63,219 bases of DNA from Bacteroidota bacterium (GCA_013286385.1 JABDFU010000007.1:7633-70851); one strand, 5' to 3'. Counted from the first letter of the stretch, positions 33,191-42,111 are shown. Notes: a model not told the origin generated them from the sequence alone. Translations and numbers: made by a program.

Positions 33191-34072
33191 TTAAATCCGG
33201 GAGTGAACAATCAGTAAGTTGCAAGGCAAATCCTGGAGCACGTATTCCATATCGTGGGTGAAAATGCGATCGAATAAATTAAGGTGTACATCCGTAGAAT
33301 TCACCACCAGCAAATCCGCATTTTTGCTCTTTGCATAATTACTGATTGCATAGCCTGGTTTTCCGTTCACGACTTTTTCTTTTATTGCAATTTCAGGGTA
33401 TTGTTCCTGAGATTGCTCAATTATCGGATGAAGCCTGGAAACCTGTTCTTCAGCTATATCCCTTTTCAATTTGTTCGCTTCGGGAGCCGTACTGTTTTCG
33501 GCAATGGTCATTGCCATCGCCGGGTTGTAAACTTCATTGACAATGGTTATGTCTTTAACTTCTAAAAGACGCGCCAGGTAAAGGGATGTGGCGATGGTGT
33601 GAAGTGTTTTTGGATTGTCGATTCCATTGACGACAATTTTTTTTATTTTGCAGGGTTCAACTTTGGGTTCCGTTATCAAAAGAACGGATGTTTTGGCCTT
33701 TCTGCTGATGGAACGGGCAACCGACCCTGTATAAAACTTAAGAAGCTTCTCCTTTTGAAGAGCACCAAGTATAAGCAAATCCACGATATTCAGTTTACAG
33801 ACATTGAGAATGGTTTCTACCGGGTCACCATCCATCCAGATGATTCTGCAATCCGAGGGCACTAAGCCTGCCTTCTGCAAACCAGAATCGAGTATTTCTT
33901 CTTTTTCAGCAGTTTTTTCTCCGACATGAATCAAAATCAGTGCAGAATTCAACTGAAGTTTTATTCGTTTTGCCTCGGCAAGAATTCCGTCCAGTCTCGG
34001 AGAAAAAGCCAGCGCAACAGCGATGGTTTCAATGGGGAAGGACGGTCTTCTTTTCAGTTTACTTAAATCCAT
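33191..34072 (-). CDS. Universal stress protein with two UspA domains
   Basis: 293 residues made of two UspA-type domains, roughly 1-140 and 150-293. Each ends in a nucleotide-binding-like segment: VARSISRKAKTSVLLITE for the first, MEYVLQDLPCNLLIVHS for the second. Asp in the LLILGALQKEKLLKFYTGSV and LLVVNSTDV segments corresponds to the phosphate-loop region of UspA. It is expected to be cytosolic. It lies directly upstream of the antiporter, and a CAAAGGTT element (reverse AACCTTTG, 34103-34110; one mismatch to consensus) could be its promoter. It may sense ATP or a cyclic dinucleotide and regulate the antiporter; this is inference. Confidence 0.85.
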   Translation of the reverse strand: MDLSKLKRRPSFPIETIAVALAFSPRLDGILAEAKRIKLQLNSALILIHVGEKTAEKEEILDSGLQKAGLVPSDCRIIWMDGDPVETILNVCKLNIVDLLILGALQKEKLLKFYTGSVARSISRKAKTSVLLITEPKVEPCKIKKIVVNGIDNPKTLHTIATSLYLARLLEVKDITIVNEVYNPAMAMTIAENSTAPEANKLKRDIAEEQVSRLHPIIEQSQEQYPEIAIKEKVVNGKPGYAISNYAKSKNADLLVVNSTDVHLNLFDRIFTHDMEYVLQDLPCNLLIVHSRI

Positions 34073-34164
34073 TTATATAACGCGTTGAGATGTGATGTGA
34101 TTCAAAGGTTCATAATAATTTCTTCATACACAATAGTAAGTTACAGAATTCTTTTTGAGTACAT

Positions 34165-35241
34165 TTGACAGACCTTTACCATCATTTGAGAAAAATACGC
34201 AAACAGCTTAGAGAATGGGTAATAGCGGTTATTCTGGCAATCGTCCTGGCTGGCTTTTTCCGTCTTTTTTTATTTGAAGCCTTCAGCATACCGGGTTCTT
34301 CAATGGAAAAAACACTGCTCCCTGGAGACTTTATAATCGTAAATAAACTCCAATACGGCGCCAGATTGCCCATCACTCCCCTGGCTTTTCCCTTCTCACA
34401 GCATTATTTTCCGTTTACAAGAATACGATCTTATTTAAACTGGATCAGGCTTCCCTATTTGAGAATCTCCGGATTTTCCTCTGTAAAACGAAATGATGTT
34501 GTTGTATTCAACTACCCCCTGGAAACTGATATTCCTGTGGATCAACGAACCTACTTCATTAAACGTTGCCTGGCCCTGCCCGGCGACCGTTTTCAGATAA
34601 GCAACGGAAAAATTACGGTAAACGGCCAGGTTGTTGAGGAATCTTCAACTACCGAATACAATTACCGCATCCGGACAAGCGGCCAGGGGCTGAGTCAGGG
34701 ACTTTTGAACTCGATGGACATTACAGAAGGAGGGAAAATTTCGAAAGCCGGCGATTATTCTTTCAGCTTAACCCGGAAAAACGTGCAGCGGCTAAAGGAT
34801 GCCAAAAACGTAAATCAGGTCGAAGTTTTCACCGAAAAACAAGGCGTTTATTCAGAATATGTTTTCCCAAATTCTGAAAAAATAAAATGGAACCTGGATT
34901 GGTTCGGACCTCTGAAGGTTCCTAAAAAAGGGGATACCGTACGGATCAACTCCGAAAATCTCCCCATCTACAGGCGGATTCTTGAAAATTACGAACACAA
35001 CAAGGTTGACCTGCGAAACGACTCCCTATATATTAACGGAATTTTCTCTCGTTTTTATTGCTTGAAAATGAACTACTACTTTATGGTCGGAGACAACAGA
35101 CACAATTCTGCCGACTCGCGATTTTGGGGATTTGTTCCCGAAGACCATATTCTGGGCAAAGCCACTTCAATCCTGTTTTCATTAAATAAAAACAGACCGG
35201 GAATCAGCCGGCTCAGCCGTTGGTTCACAAAAATTCTCTGA
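34165..35241 (+). CDS. lepB: Signal peptidase I LepB
   Basis: Inner-membrane serine/lysine protease that cleaves Sec and Tat signal peptides. One N-terminal membrane helix (WVIAVILAIVLAGFFRLFLF), then the catalytic Ser46 box FSIPGSSMEKTLLPGDFI, catalytic Lys133 in YFIKRCLALPGDRFQ, and box E GDNRHNSADSRFWGFV. At 358 residues it has the long central insert (about 150-275) seen in Bacteroidota LepB. The start is uncertain: no ATG precedes the catalytic box; TTG 34165 is given but it lies inside a TACATTTG promoter-like element (34160-34167), so a TTG at 34186 may be used. WbqC follows after nine bases. Confidence 0.92.
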   Translation: MTDLYHHLRKIRKQLREWVIAVILAIVLAGFFRLFLFEAFSIPGSSMEKTLLPGDFIIVNKLQYGARLPITPLAFPFSQHYFPFTRIRSYLNWIRLPYLRISGFSSVKRNDVVVFNYPLETDIPVDQRTYFIKRCLALPGDRFQISNGKITVNGQVVEESSTTEYNYRIRTSGQGLSQGLLNSMDITEGGKISKAGDYSFSLTRKNVQRLKDAKNVNQVEVFTEKQGVYSEYVFPNSEKIKWNLDWFGPLKVPKKGDTVRINSENLPIYRRILENYEHNKVDLRNDSLYINGIFSRFYCLKMNYYFMVGDNRHNSADSRFWGFVPEDHILGKATSILFSLNKNRPGISRLSRWFTKIL

Positions 35242-35250
35242 CTGCCCATT

Positions 35251-35865
35251 ATGCAAATTCTAAAAACGGTACTCCTGCCATCTGCTTATCTTCCGCCAAT
35301 TTTTTATTTCAAGAAACTGACCGCGTACGACCATCTTTTTCTTGAATTACATGAACATTTCCAAAAACAAACGATACGGAACCGGACGTTCATCTATGGC
35401 CCAAACGGGAAACAACTTTTGGTCATCCCGTTAAAAAGCCGGAAAGAAAGAACGATCATGAAAGACATTCGGATCAGTTACACCGATCCCTGGCAAAAAC
35501 TGCATTGGCGGTCATTGGAATCTGCCTACCGGCGGTCTGCTTATTTTGAGTTTTACGAAGATGAACTGAAGCCGTTTTACATGGAACAAAAATTTACGTT
35601 TCTGGTTGATTTCAATGCCGCACTTACCGATCTGCTTACTACAGTCCTTAAGCTTAACAAGACCCTCATTCCAACATCGGACTATCAGAAACTGCTTCCC
35701 GAATGTGAAGATTTAAGAAACGCTTTTTCACCACGGCACAGTATCCCCAAACAACGCAGCTACCCTCAGGTTTTCGAAAACAAATTCGGCTTCATTCCCG
35801 ATCTCAGCATTGCCGATCTGCTGTTCAGTCAGGGGCCTGAAGCAACTGACTTTCTTTCGGCTTAA
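35251..35865 (+). CDS. WbqC-like family protein
   Basis: 204 residues with the WbqC-family pattern: LLPSAYLPPIFYFKKLTAYD near the N-terminus, then NRTFIYGPNGKQLLVIPLK and RISYTDPWQKLHWRSLESAY. Family members lie in polysaccharide or glycan synthesis loci or beside lepB in Bacteroidota, and the function is not established. It is probably cytoplasmic. It is cotranscribed with lepB (nine-base gap). Nothing indicates a specific substrate. Confidence 0.8.
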   Translation: MQILKTVLLPSAYLPPIFYFKKLTAYDHLFLELHEHFQKQTIRNRTFIYGPNGKQLLVIPLKSRKERTIMKDIRISYTDPWQKLHWRSLESAYRRSAYFEFYEDELKPFYMEQKFTFLVDFNAALTDLLTTVLKLNKTLIPTSDYQKLLPECEDLRNAFSPRHSIPKQRSYPQVFENKFGFIPDLSIADLLFSQGPEATDFLSA

Positions 35866-35900
35866 GTATTTGTACCGTGTTTTAGAATGGGCTTCAGAAG

Positions 35901-35908
35901 TATGTTTG
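35901..35908 (+). promoter_or_regulatory. Bacteroidota -7 element (TATGTTTG) for ssb
   Basis: Exact TAnnTTTG match 24 bases before ATG 35932. It makes the upstream ATG at 35887 an unlikely start. Confidence 0.6.
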
Positions 35909-35931
35909 CAGAAATCAAAAACCAAAACACC

Positions 35932-36270
35932 ATGCAAACAAAAAATGAAAACATGAACTGGACAACGGTTAAAGGAAACCTCGGACAAAGTCCGGAAGTA
36001 AAAGAGGTAAAAGGGAAAGACGACAAAATCCACAGAGTAGCCGTTTTTTCAATAGCCGAAAACTCAGACAGTGAAAAAACAAACTGGATTCCCTGCCGGG
36101 TCTGGAATGAAAACTTCGGTAAAACCGAAGTTGAAAAACTGGGCAAGGGAGACTTTGTGGAATTAACGGGTTACAACGGGAAAGAATTCCTGACCAAAAA
36201 CGGAGAAACCAAAAGGGATTTAATCGTCACTGAAATCAAGCTCCTGAAAAGCCACAGTGGCATAAAGTAG
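35932..36270 (+). CDS. ssb: Single-stranded DNA-binding protein, OB-fold, short form
   Basis: 112 residues with one OB fold: MNWTTVKGNLGQSPEVKEVK, RVAVFSIAENSD, then TNWIPCRVWNENFGKTEVEK and KGDFVELTGYNGKEFL with the usual SSB order. The start is set at ATG 35932 because a promoter element lies at 35901-35908. It lacks the long flexible tail and the acidic C-terminal tip of main SSB proteins, ending KLLKSHSGIK. It is therefore either a secondary SSB or an SSB-like protein with another role. A strong terminator follows. Confidence 0.82.
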   Translation: MQTKNENMNWTTVKGNLGQSPEVKEVKGKDDKIHRVAVFSIAENSDSEKTNWIPCRVWNENFGKTEVEKLGKGDFVELTGYNGKEFLTKNGETKRDLIVTEIKLLKSHSGIK

Positions 36271-36295
36271 ATTTTGGTTGTAGTCCGGTAAAATC

Positions 36296-36325
36296 AGGCC
36301 CCCTTGTTTTTGGGGGCCTTTTTTT
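36296..36325 (+). terminator. Rho-independent terminator after ssb
   Basis: GC-rich arms ggccccc (36297-36303) and gggggcc (36312-36318) with an eight-base loop, followed by seven T. A textbook terminator, 26 bases after the ssb stop. Confidence 0.92.
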
Positions 36326-36334
36326 CCAAATGTA

Positions 36335-38050
36335 TTACAGCAGATTTTTCAACTCCTGTTTTACAAAATCAAGAATTTCCTTTACATAACCTTCTGAAAA
36401 ATCAAATCGTATGCCGGCAGCAGCATAAATTTCAGGGATCGACCGCGTATAGCCCAGTTTAAGGGCAGTCTCGTACTGATTAAGGGTACGCTCCCGGTTT
36501 TGTTTATAATTTCTCCAAACCGCCAAAGCTCCTAACTGTGCAAACCCGTATTCAATATAATAAAAGGGCGCATCAAACAGATGCAGTTGGGCATGCCAGC
36601 TGTTCATTCTATACTTCTCCAATCCTGTCCAGTCGATCACGGTACTGCCAAAAGCAGAAATCATTTCTGTCCATTTTGACACGCGCTCCTGATGTGTATG
36701 CCTGTAGTTTTCATAGACCCAGTGCTGAAATTTGTCAATAACCGAAATCCAGGGGAGAATGCGAAGTATTTTTTCAAGTTGTTCTTTTTTGGCTCTTCTC
36801 AGATCATCCTCGTCTTTAAAAAACACATCCCAATGCTCCATAGAAATCAATTCCATTGACATCGATGCCAGTTCAGCCACTTCAGAAGGATAGTTTTTAA
36901 ACGCTTCCAGTTCCAGGGCGTTGGTTAAAAAGGCATGCAAAGCATGCCCGCCTTCGTGAACCATAGTAACAAGGTCCCTGTGAAGACCTGCCGAATTCAT
37001 GAAGATGAAAGGCACCCCTGTTTCATTCAGCGGATAATTATACCCGCCCGGAGCCTTACCCATTCTCGAATCCAGATCAAGACGCTTCATTTTTTTCATC
37101 ACCTCAAGGCATTCACCGTAATAAGGTCTTATTTCAGCGAAGCATTGTATCGCCTTATCCAATAAGTCAGCTCCGTTGTCAAAGGGATGCAGAGGTTCTT
37201 TTCCATCCGGTTCAGCCTCCATATCCCAGGGTTTCAACTGATCCAGATGCATCAGCTTCATGCGCTCTCTGTCTAAAATATCCACTACCGGAATTACCTG
37301 TTTGTGAATGGCTTCGTGAAAATCAAAACAGTCCTTAGCCGAATAATCAAAGCGTCCCATCGCTCTGAACATGTAATCCCTGAAATTCAAAAATCCTGTT
37401 TGGGTGGCAACCTGTTGGCGCAAGGCAATCAGCTCATCATACAATTGGTCGGTTCTGCCCTCATCCTCCATTCTGCGATTTTGAACAAGACCATACACCT
37501 TCTCCCTGACAGCACGATCAGACGATTTAAGAAACACAGCGGCCTGCTGCAGCGTATACTCCTTTCCGGAATAGCTCACACTCATTGCTGCTGCAATAGC
37601 TGCATACTCCCTCTCCATCGAAGCCAGTCGGGTAAAAAGAGGAATGTTTTCTTCCCTAAACAGGGCCAGATCATTTTCAACACCTCTGAGATAGATCCCA
37701 AACAGGGACCTGTCCAGCTGACCTAAAAACGGTGATGAAATCAGTTTTTTATTAAATGTATTCGTATACGGCTCTGTGAAAGGCTCTATTTTTTCTACAA
37801 AAAACAAGTACGCATCGGTTAGCGCTGCGCTTTCTGTATCACAGGTCATACGAATATAGCGCCAGGCAAAATCCTCGCTTGTGACCGCATCCAGTTCACT
37901 CCAATCCTTAAGCCACTTCTGCAAGTCAGCTACGGAAGAAAGAGGTCTTTGTTCAAGATCCCTGAAATAAATTTCGAGTTTATCCCAGGTTTCCAAACAA
38001 AAATCAGCAGGCACAAATTGCCTCTTTAATCGTTCAGGAGGATTAATCAA
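36335..38050 (-). CDS. pepF: M3 family oligoendopeptidase
   Basis: Cytosolic zinc metallopeptidase that degrades oligopeptides. The zinc motif MVHEGGHALHAFL places HEGGH at residues 365-369, and the third ligand Glu is in SEVAELASMSMELISME about 25 residues on. The FDYSAKDCFDFHEAIHKQVI segment belongs to the M3 helical channel. Length is 571 residues, typical of the M3B/PepF group. It follows the DUF5606 gene by two bases and would be expressed from the promoter upstream of that gene. Confidence 0.92.
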   Translation of the reverse strand: MINPPERLKRQFVPADFCLETWDKLEIYFRDLEQRPLSSVADLQKWLKDWSELDAVTSEDFAWRYIRMTCDTESAALTDAYLFFVEKIEPFTEPYTNTFNKKLISSPFLGQLDRSLFGIYLRGVENDLALFREENIPLFTRLASMEREYAAIAAAMSVSYSGKEYTLQQAAVFLKSSDRAVREKVYGLVQNRRMEDEGRTDQLYDELIALRQQVATQTGFLNFRDYMFRAMGRFDYSAKDCFDFHEAIHKQVIPVVDILDRERMKLMHLDQLKPWDMEAEPDGKEPLHPFDNGADLLDKAIQCFAEIRPYYGECLEVMKKMKRLDLDSRMGKAPGGYNYPLNETGVPFIFMNSAGLHRDLVTMVHEGGHALHAFLTNALELEAFKNYPSEVAELASMSMELISMEHWDVFFKDEDDLRRAKKEQLEKILRILPWISVIDKFQHWVYENYRHTHQERVSKWTEMISAFGSTVIDWTGLEKYRMNSWHAQLHLFDAPFYYIEYGFAQLGALAVWRNYKQNRERTLNQYETALKLGYTRSIPEIYAAAGIRFDFSEGYVKEILDFVKQELKNLL

Positions 38051-38052
38051 AA

Positions 38053-38601
38053 TCAGGCCGTACCGGTCTTTCGGGTAGTTTGGGTTTTTCTGGCACCAGC
38101 CACTTTATGGGGTTTGGCTGCAACAGAATCCTTTGCCGATGCTTTGGCATAGGTTTTGGCCTTTTCTTCTGCGGCTGTTTTTATTTTCGAACTTGCATCC
38201 GTTGACTCTGGCTCTTCCTGCTTCTTAAGCAGGTCGTTTTTCTGAAGTATACCATACCAGTTAATCACTTTCCGTATATCCGAAGTGTGAACCCGCACCT
38301 TGTCAAAATCCGGCATAACCTCTTCAAAAAACTTAAGCATTTCCTGTTCGTTCGACTTATGATCCGGTGCCGGAGCATAATCCAGCTTATCGGCAATTTT
38401 CTGAAGCACAGATTTCAGCGGTGCATCCTCCGATGAGGTATAAATACTGATTTCCTCAAGAGCGCTCACCCGCTGGTTTGCATAGGTTGGAATTCTCTTT
38501 TTATCTGCAAGCGATTCCACAATAAGACCACCCTTTGTCTGAGCAACCACTTTGTAGAGTCCGCTCATTCCTGCTATCGATAGTATTCCTTTTAAATCCA
38601 T
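38053..38601 (-). CDS. DUF5606 protein with Lys/Ala-rich tail
   Basis: 182 residues. The first 130 match the conserved Bacteroidota DUF5606: MDLKGILSIAGMSGLYKVVA, LADKKRIPTYANQRVSALEE, and FEEVMPDFDKVRVHTSDIRK. Its function is not known; the fold may bind nucleic acid or protein. The last 50 residues are low-complexity, Lys/Ala/Thr-rich and probably disordered, ending TTRKTGTA. This composition resembles the tail of L21 in the same window. It starts the DUF5606-pepF operon below an exact TACGTTTG element. Confidence 0.85.
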   Translation of the reverse strand: MDLKGILSIAGMSGLYKVVAQTKGGLIVESLADKKRIPTYANQRVSALEEISIYTSSEDAPLKSVLQKIADKLDYAPAPDHKSNEQEMLKFFEEVMPDFDKVRVHTSDIRKVINWYGILQKNDLLKKQEEPESTDASSKIKTAAEEKAKTYAKASAKDSVAAKPHKVAGARKTQTTRKTGTA

Positions 38602-38619
38602 ATATTTTTACTGTTTATA

Positions 38620-38627
38620 CAAACGTA
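38620..38627 (-). promoter_or_regulatory. Bacteroidota -7 element (TACGTTTG) for DUF5606-pepF
   Basis: Exact TAnnTTTG match, 18 bases from the DUF5606 ATG, between it and the end of the subtilase gene. Confidence 0.6.
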
Positions 38628-38632
38628 CAGAA

Positions 38633-41596
38633 TTATTTTGTAACCAGCATTTTCTGACAAAGTTCAGTTCCTTCTGCAATCAATTCAATAAAATAAATAC
38701 CCCCGCTGAATTGGCTGACATCCAGATTAAACCGGTAATATCCCGGGCTGTATACGTCGCTGGCAAGTCTAAACACCTGCTGCCCCATCACATTTCGCAC
38801 AGTTAAATTCAAAGCTGTCGAAGACGGAAGGCTTACTTCTATTACCGCATTTCCCGAAGCCGGATTGGGATAAGAGTTCAGACTGACCCCATTTCTCTTT
38901 TCAACAGGGGCTGTTCCCAAAATGACTCCGTCATACTTACTTTGCGCATTAACCGCACTATTTTGCAGGTCAGCCAGATTATCGCCCCCCAGCAGAGCAA
39001 AAGCAACCTCAACACTGTCACCCACATTCAACGATATCGGACCTGCACTAACCATATCCAGAATATCGTCCCCAACACCATTTACACCCGCATTTTTACG
39101 CTGGGTAGAAAGAGCCTGGTACTTTTGGGCTTCATCAAATTGATCATAAATATCAATCCCTCCTGCCCCTCCGGGAACATTGTCAAAAGCATAAACATTC
39201 ACCCCGCTGGTATGACTGAGTAATTTAATCCCTGCATAAATTCCATTGGTACCGGTATACCAACTGTAACCCATACGGTTTACACTGTCAAATGAGGCAC
39301 GGTTGTTCGAATAAACGATTACATCCCAGTCCATAAGCAGTCCGGCGTAGAGGGAATTCAAAGGAGCTGATCCTGTATTGTGTATCGTGTATCTGTACAC
39401 CACGTATTTGCTGTCCGCAGAATCAGTCCATGCAAAAGAACGGTGATGAACCAAAACCGGAAGTGGCTGCTGGGCAGCGGAATCGTTAAAATAACCCTGG
39501 GTGTCAAAATCTGATTTCGGGCTGACGGTTACTTTGCTGATCGTCGAGGTAGAAATAAAATCCTGATTATTGTACAATTCAAGACCCCTGATCACGTTTG
39601 AAACCGCCGAATCAGGAACGCCGATCATCAGCCCTCCGTCATACTCCATATTATTCCCTTTGTATTGAAAACCGAGACCAATGGTCTGTATGCTGTTATT
39701 GTAACCGATTATGCCTTTGCTGGTTACCGAGGTCGAAATATAATTCACCGCCACGTTCAGGTAATCGGGATTCACTGTGATGCTAAAAAATCCGAAGGAA
39801 GTATAGGCACTGTCCTGAAAAGTTACCTGAAAAGTAATACTACTGCTTAAGGGTGTACCCGGTGCCACTACAACTTTAAAGGGTGAGACCGAATTCGTCG
39901 CGGTTCCCATGGTCGGAATAAGACCAATTGCAGCAACTGCAGTTCCCGGCAAAACGCCTGCATAAGGAGATGTTGTTGAAAGGGTCGCTTTCAGATGCTT
40001 GGTTGTCGGAGCAAGGTAATTGGTGAATAGTCCGCTGATCATAAGGGTATCCCCGGGCAAAGGAACGGGGTTGGCTTTGTCCGTGATTGTTTGAGAGGTC
40101 AGCGTAACCGCAGGAGATGGAGGATCGCTCAATGCCCTGTAAAGATTTACCCTTCCTGAGCCCAGCAAATTAGCCAAAGATACCGGATTTACAGATGGGT
40201 TGTAAATGCTTGTATCAGCTGTTACCATCAGGCGCTCAGCTGCCTGTATGGCCGTGTAGGACGGAAAATACGAACGGACAATTGCAATGGCCCCCGAAAC
40301 GCATGGGGTTGCCATTGAAGTACCGCTCAAATAGGTATACGTCCCACCCGAATAGGTCGAATAAATATTATCGCCAGGCGCGCATATGCTCACATTCGGG
40401 CCATAGTCCGAATAGCTTGCCTTAGCATCAGTGGAAGTGGTTGCTGCAACGCTTATGACATTTTGATAATAGGCCGGATAAAAAACGCTTTCATCCCCAT
40501 TGTTGCCTGCAGCCGCAACAACAAGAGCATCCTTGTTGTTGGTGGCATAATTAACAATATCCTGTCCGTAACTTCCTCCGTCAGAACCTCCCCAGGAACA
40601 ATTAATAATTTTGCATCCGTGGTCTGCAGCATAAACTATTCCGGGATAAGCTGCAACAAGAGTACCGGTAGAATCGGCAATTTTGACGGGCAAAAACCTG
40701 CATTTAAACCCAACTCCTGCAATGCCGATATCGTTATCAGTAACAGCGGCCGCAATTCCGCTCACATGCACGCCATGAGGGTCGCCCTGCCAGGTGGGAT
40801 TGTTATTCCCAATGCTATTGGTCGCTACGCCGTTACCCAGGTCCCATCCGCTGAAATTATCAATGTATCCATCGTGATCGTTGTCAATACCGTCAATGGT
40901 GTCCCCGTAATTATGCTTGATGTTTCCTGCCAGGTCCGGATGCGTAGGCTGTGTACCGGTGTCCACTATGCCTATTACGGTGTTGGTATCCCCAATCGAA
41001 ATGTTCCAGGCGAGTGTATCCTGGATTTTAAAGATGTTGTACTGAAGGCTCAGATTGGGATCGTTTACCGTGTAGGTAACTTTTGGAATAACATGAGGTT
41101 CGGCATATTCAAACAATCCCAACCTGGCCATCTTATTCAGGGCTTGCTGCAGGGAAATTTCAGCTGTGTATCGGAGTTCATAGATTAGCGAGAGATCAAC
41201 CGGATTTTGTCCGTTCCTGCACAAACCTGCGGGTCCGCTCACAGGAGCCGGGTGATTCGGATAAACCCGGGACAGGGATTTTAACCCGAGTTCCTGAATC
41301 AATGCCAGCAAGTAAGGTTCGTTTATTCCATCAGCAGTCACCAGATCACGGTACCGGTTTTTCAACTTGAAAATAACGGTTTTGTTAAGATAGTCTGTAC
41401 CCTCTCTGGACTTGGGGTTCAGATTATAAACAGGGGTTCCTTTGACGGGAGTTAGCGGGGTACCTTTAGCTGCAATTGAAGGAGTTGACTGGGCGTAACA
41501 AATCCCTGACAAAAGCAACAGCAAACCAGCAGAAAAAGAAAAAAAAACCGCTGACCTGCCCTCGTATTTCACACCTGACCCGCCCTTATACGCCAT
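38633..41596 (-). CDS. Secreted subtilisin-like serine protease (S8) with T9SS type A sorting domain
   Basis: 987 residues. The N-terminus is basic then hydrophobic (FFSFSAGLLLLLSGICYAQS), a Sec signal. Catalytic residues: Asp212 in IGIVDTGTQPTHPDL, His274 in DPHGVHVSGIAA and Ser427 in LSGTSMATPCVSGA, with oxyanion Asn365 in AAAGNNGDE. His motif is HGVH instead of the usual HGTH. A pro-region (about 60-180) precedes the protease domain, beta-rich domains follow, and the last 80 residues are a T9SS type A sorting domain (SYPNPASGNAVIEV, ending GGIYFIELIAEG...KMLVTK). It should be secreted and possibly surface-attached. The start lies inside a 19-bp tandem duplication. Confidence 0.92.
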   Translation of the reverse strand: MAYKGGSGVKYEGRSAVFFSFSAGLLLLLSGICYAQSTPSIAAKGTPLTPVKGTPVYNLNPKSREGTDYLNKTVIFKLKNRYRDLVTADGINEPYLLALIQELGLKSLSRVYPNHPAPVSGPAGLCRNGQNPVDLSLIYELRYTAEISLQQALNKMARLGLFEYAEPHVIPKVTYTVNDPNLSLQYNIFKIQDTLAWNISIGDTNTVIGIVDTGTQPTHPDLAGNIKHNYGDTIDGIDNDHDGYIDNFSGWDLGNGVATNSIGNNNPTWQGDPHGVHVSGIAAAVTDNDIGIAGVGFKCRFLPVKIADSTGTLVAAYPGIVYAADHGCKIINCSWGGSDGGSYGQDIVNYATNNKDALVVAAAGNNGDESVFYPAYYQNVISVAATTSTDAKASYSDYGPNVSICAPGDNIYSTYSGGTYTYLSGTSMATPCVSGAIAIVRSYFPSYTAIQAAERLMVTADTSIYNPSVNPVSLANLLGSGRVNLYRALSDPPSPAVTLTSQTITDKANPVPLPGDTLMISGLFTNYLAPTTKHLKATLSTTSPYAGVLPGTAVAAIGLIPTMGTATNSVSPFKVVVAPGTPLSSSITFQVTFQDSAYTSFGFFSITVNPDYLNVAVNYISTSVTSKGIIGYNNSIQTIGLGFQYKGNNMEYDGGLMIGVPDSAVSNVIRGLELYNNQDFISTSTISKVTVSPKSDFDTQGYFNDSAAQQPLPVLVHHRSFAWTDSADSKYVVYRYTIHNTGSAPLNSLYAGLLMDWDVIVYSNNRASFDSVNRMGYSWYTGTNGIYAGIKLLSHTSGVNVYAFDNVPGGAGGIDIYDQFDEAQKYQALSTQRKNAGVNGVGDDILDMVSAGPISLNVGDSVEVAFALLGGDNLADLQNSAVNAQSKYDGVILGTAPVEKRNGVSLNSYPNPASGNAVIEVSLPSSTALNLTVRNVMGQQVFRLASDVYSPGYYRFNLDVSQFSGGIYFIELIAEGTELCQKMLVTK

Positions 41597-41620
41597 ACCT
41601 ACCCTTATACGCCATACCTA
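41583..41620. repeat. Perfect 19-bp tandem duplication covering the subtilase start codon
   Basis: Unit cccttatacgccataccta occurs at 41583-41601 and 41602-41620, identical. Each copy includes an ATG on the reverse strand (41596 and 41615). The upstream ATG opens a nine-codon frame (MAYKGRYGV) that ends in TAA before the real gene. A TACCTTTA promoter-like element (reverse of 41619-41626) abuts the outer copy. Confidence 0.9.
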
Positions 41621-41661
41621 AAGGTACTTAAATAAAGACTAATTATACTATTTAATGCTCT

Positions 41662-42111
41662 TCAAAGGTCCTTAAAAAGGGGAATTTGCTCCAGATAGGC
41701 ATAAGAAGAAGTGGTATAATCCATTTTACAGCAAAAATGAGAAATTCCATTACTTACAATGAGGTAGTTTACTTTAAGTGAAAAATTATACCTGGCCAAT
41801 TGGTCAAATGTATCCTGGGTTATAGGTACATGAGGGGCTTTGCATTCCACCAAAACCTGAGCTTTTCCGTTTTTGTCATACACGGCAATATCGCTTCGCT
41901 TACTGAGCTGATTGTAGCGCATAGGTTTTTCGAGCTGGATGAGTGATGGCGGAAATCCTTTCTGAACGATCAGGTATTGAACAAAATGCTGCCTTACCCA
42001 TTCCTCCGGACTGAGCACGACAAATTTTTTCCGGAGCACGTCGAATATCTCAACGCGACCTTCCCGGTTTTGAAACCGAAATGTACACGGGGGAAGATTG
42101 AGCTTATCCAA
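41662..42111 (-). CDS. HsdR_N-like PD-(D/E)XK nuclease-fold protein, stand-alone
   Basis: 149 residues resembling the N-terminal domain of type I restriction HsdR subunits (HSDR_N_2). The core reads SDIAVYDKNGKAQVLVECKA, the D...ExK pattern of a PD-(D/E)XK nuclease fold, with upstream EEWVRQHFVQYLIVQKGFPP as in the family. No helicase, methylase or specificity gene is nearby, so it is not a restriction system as such. It is divergent from holA with a 58-base gap; this neighbourhood looks conserved in Bacteroidota from general knowledge. A nuclease or nucleic-acid-binding role is likely; it is unproven. Confidence 0.82.
   Translation of the reverse strand: MDKLNLPPCTFRFQNREGRVEIFDVLRKKFVVLSPEEWVRQHFVQYLIVQKGFPPSLIQLEKPMRYNQLSKRSDIAVYDKNGKAQVLVECKAPHVPITQDTFDQLARYNFSLKVNYLIVSNGISHFCCKMDYTTSSYAYLEQIPLFKDL

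Noticed and set aside
35887-35931. Longer ssb with ATG at 35887
   Set aside because: The exact promoter element TATGTTTG lies at 35901-35908, inside the extension; the OB fold begins after ATG 35932.
40463-41188. 241-codon plus-strand frame opposite the subtilase gene
   Set aside because: Antisense shadow of the S8 catalytic domain, Asn/Gly/Ile-rich, without any recognisable domain or promoter.
41662-42111. Type I restriction-modification locus
   Set aside because: Only the HsdR_N-like domain is present; there is no helicase, HsdM or HsdS nearby.
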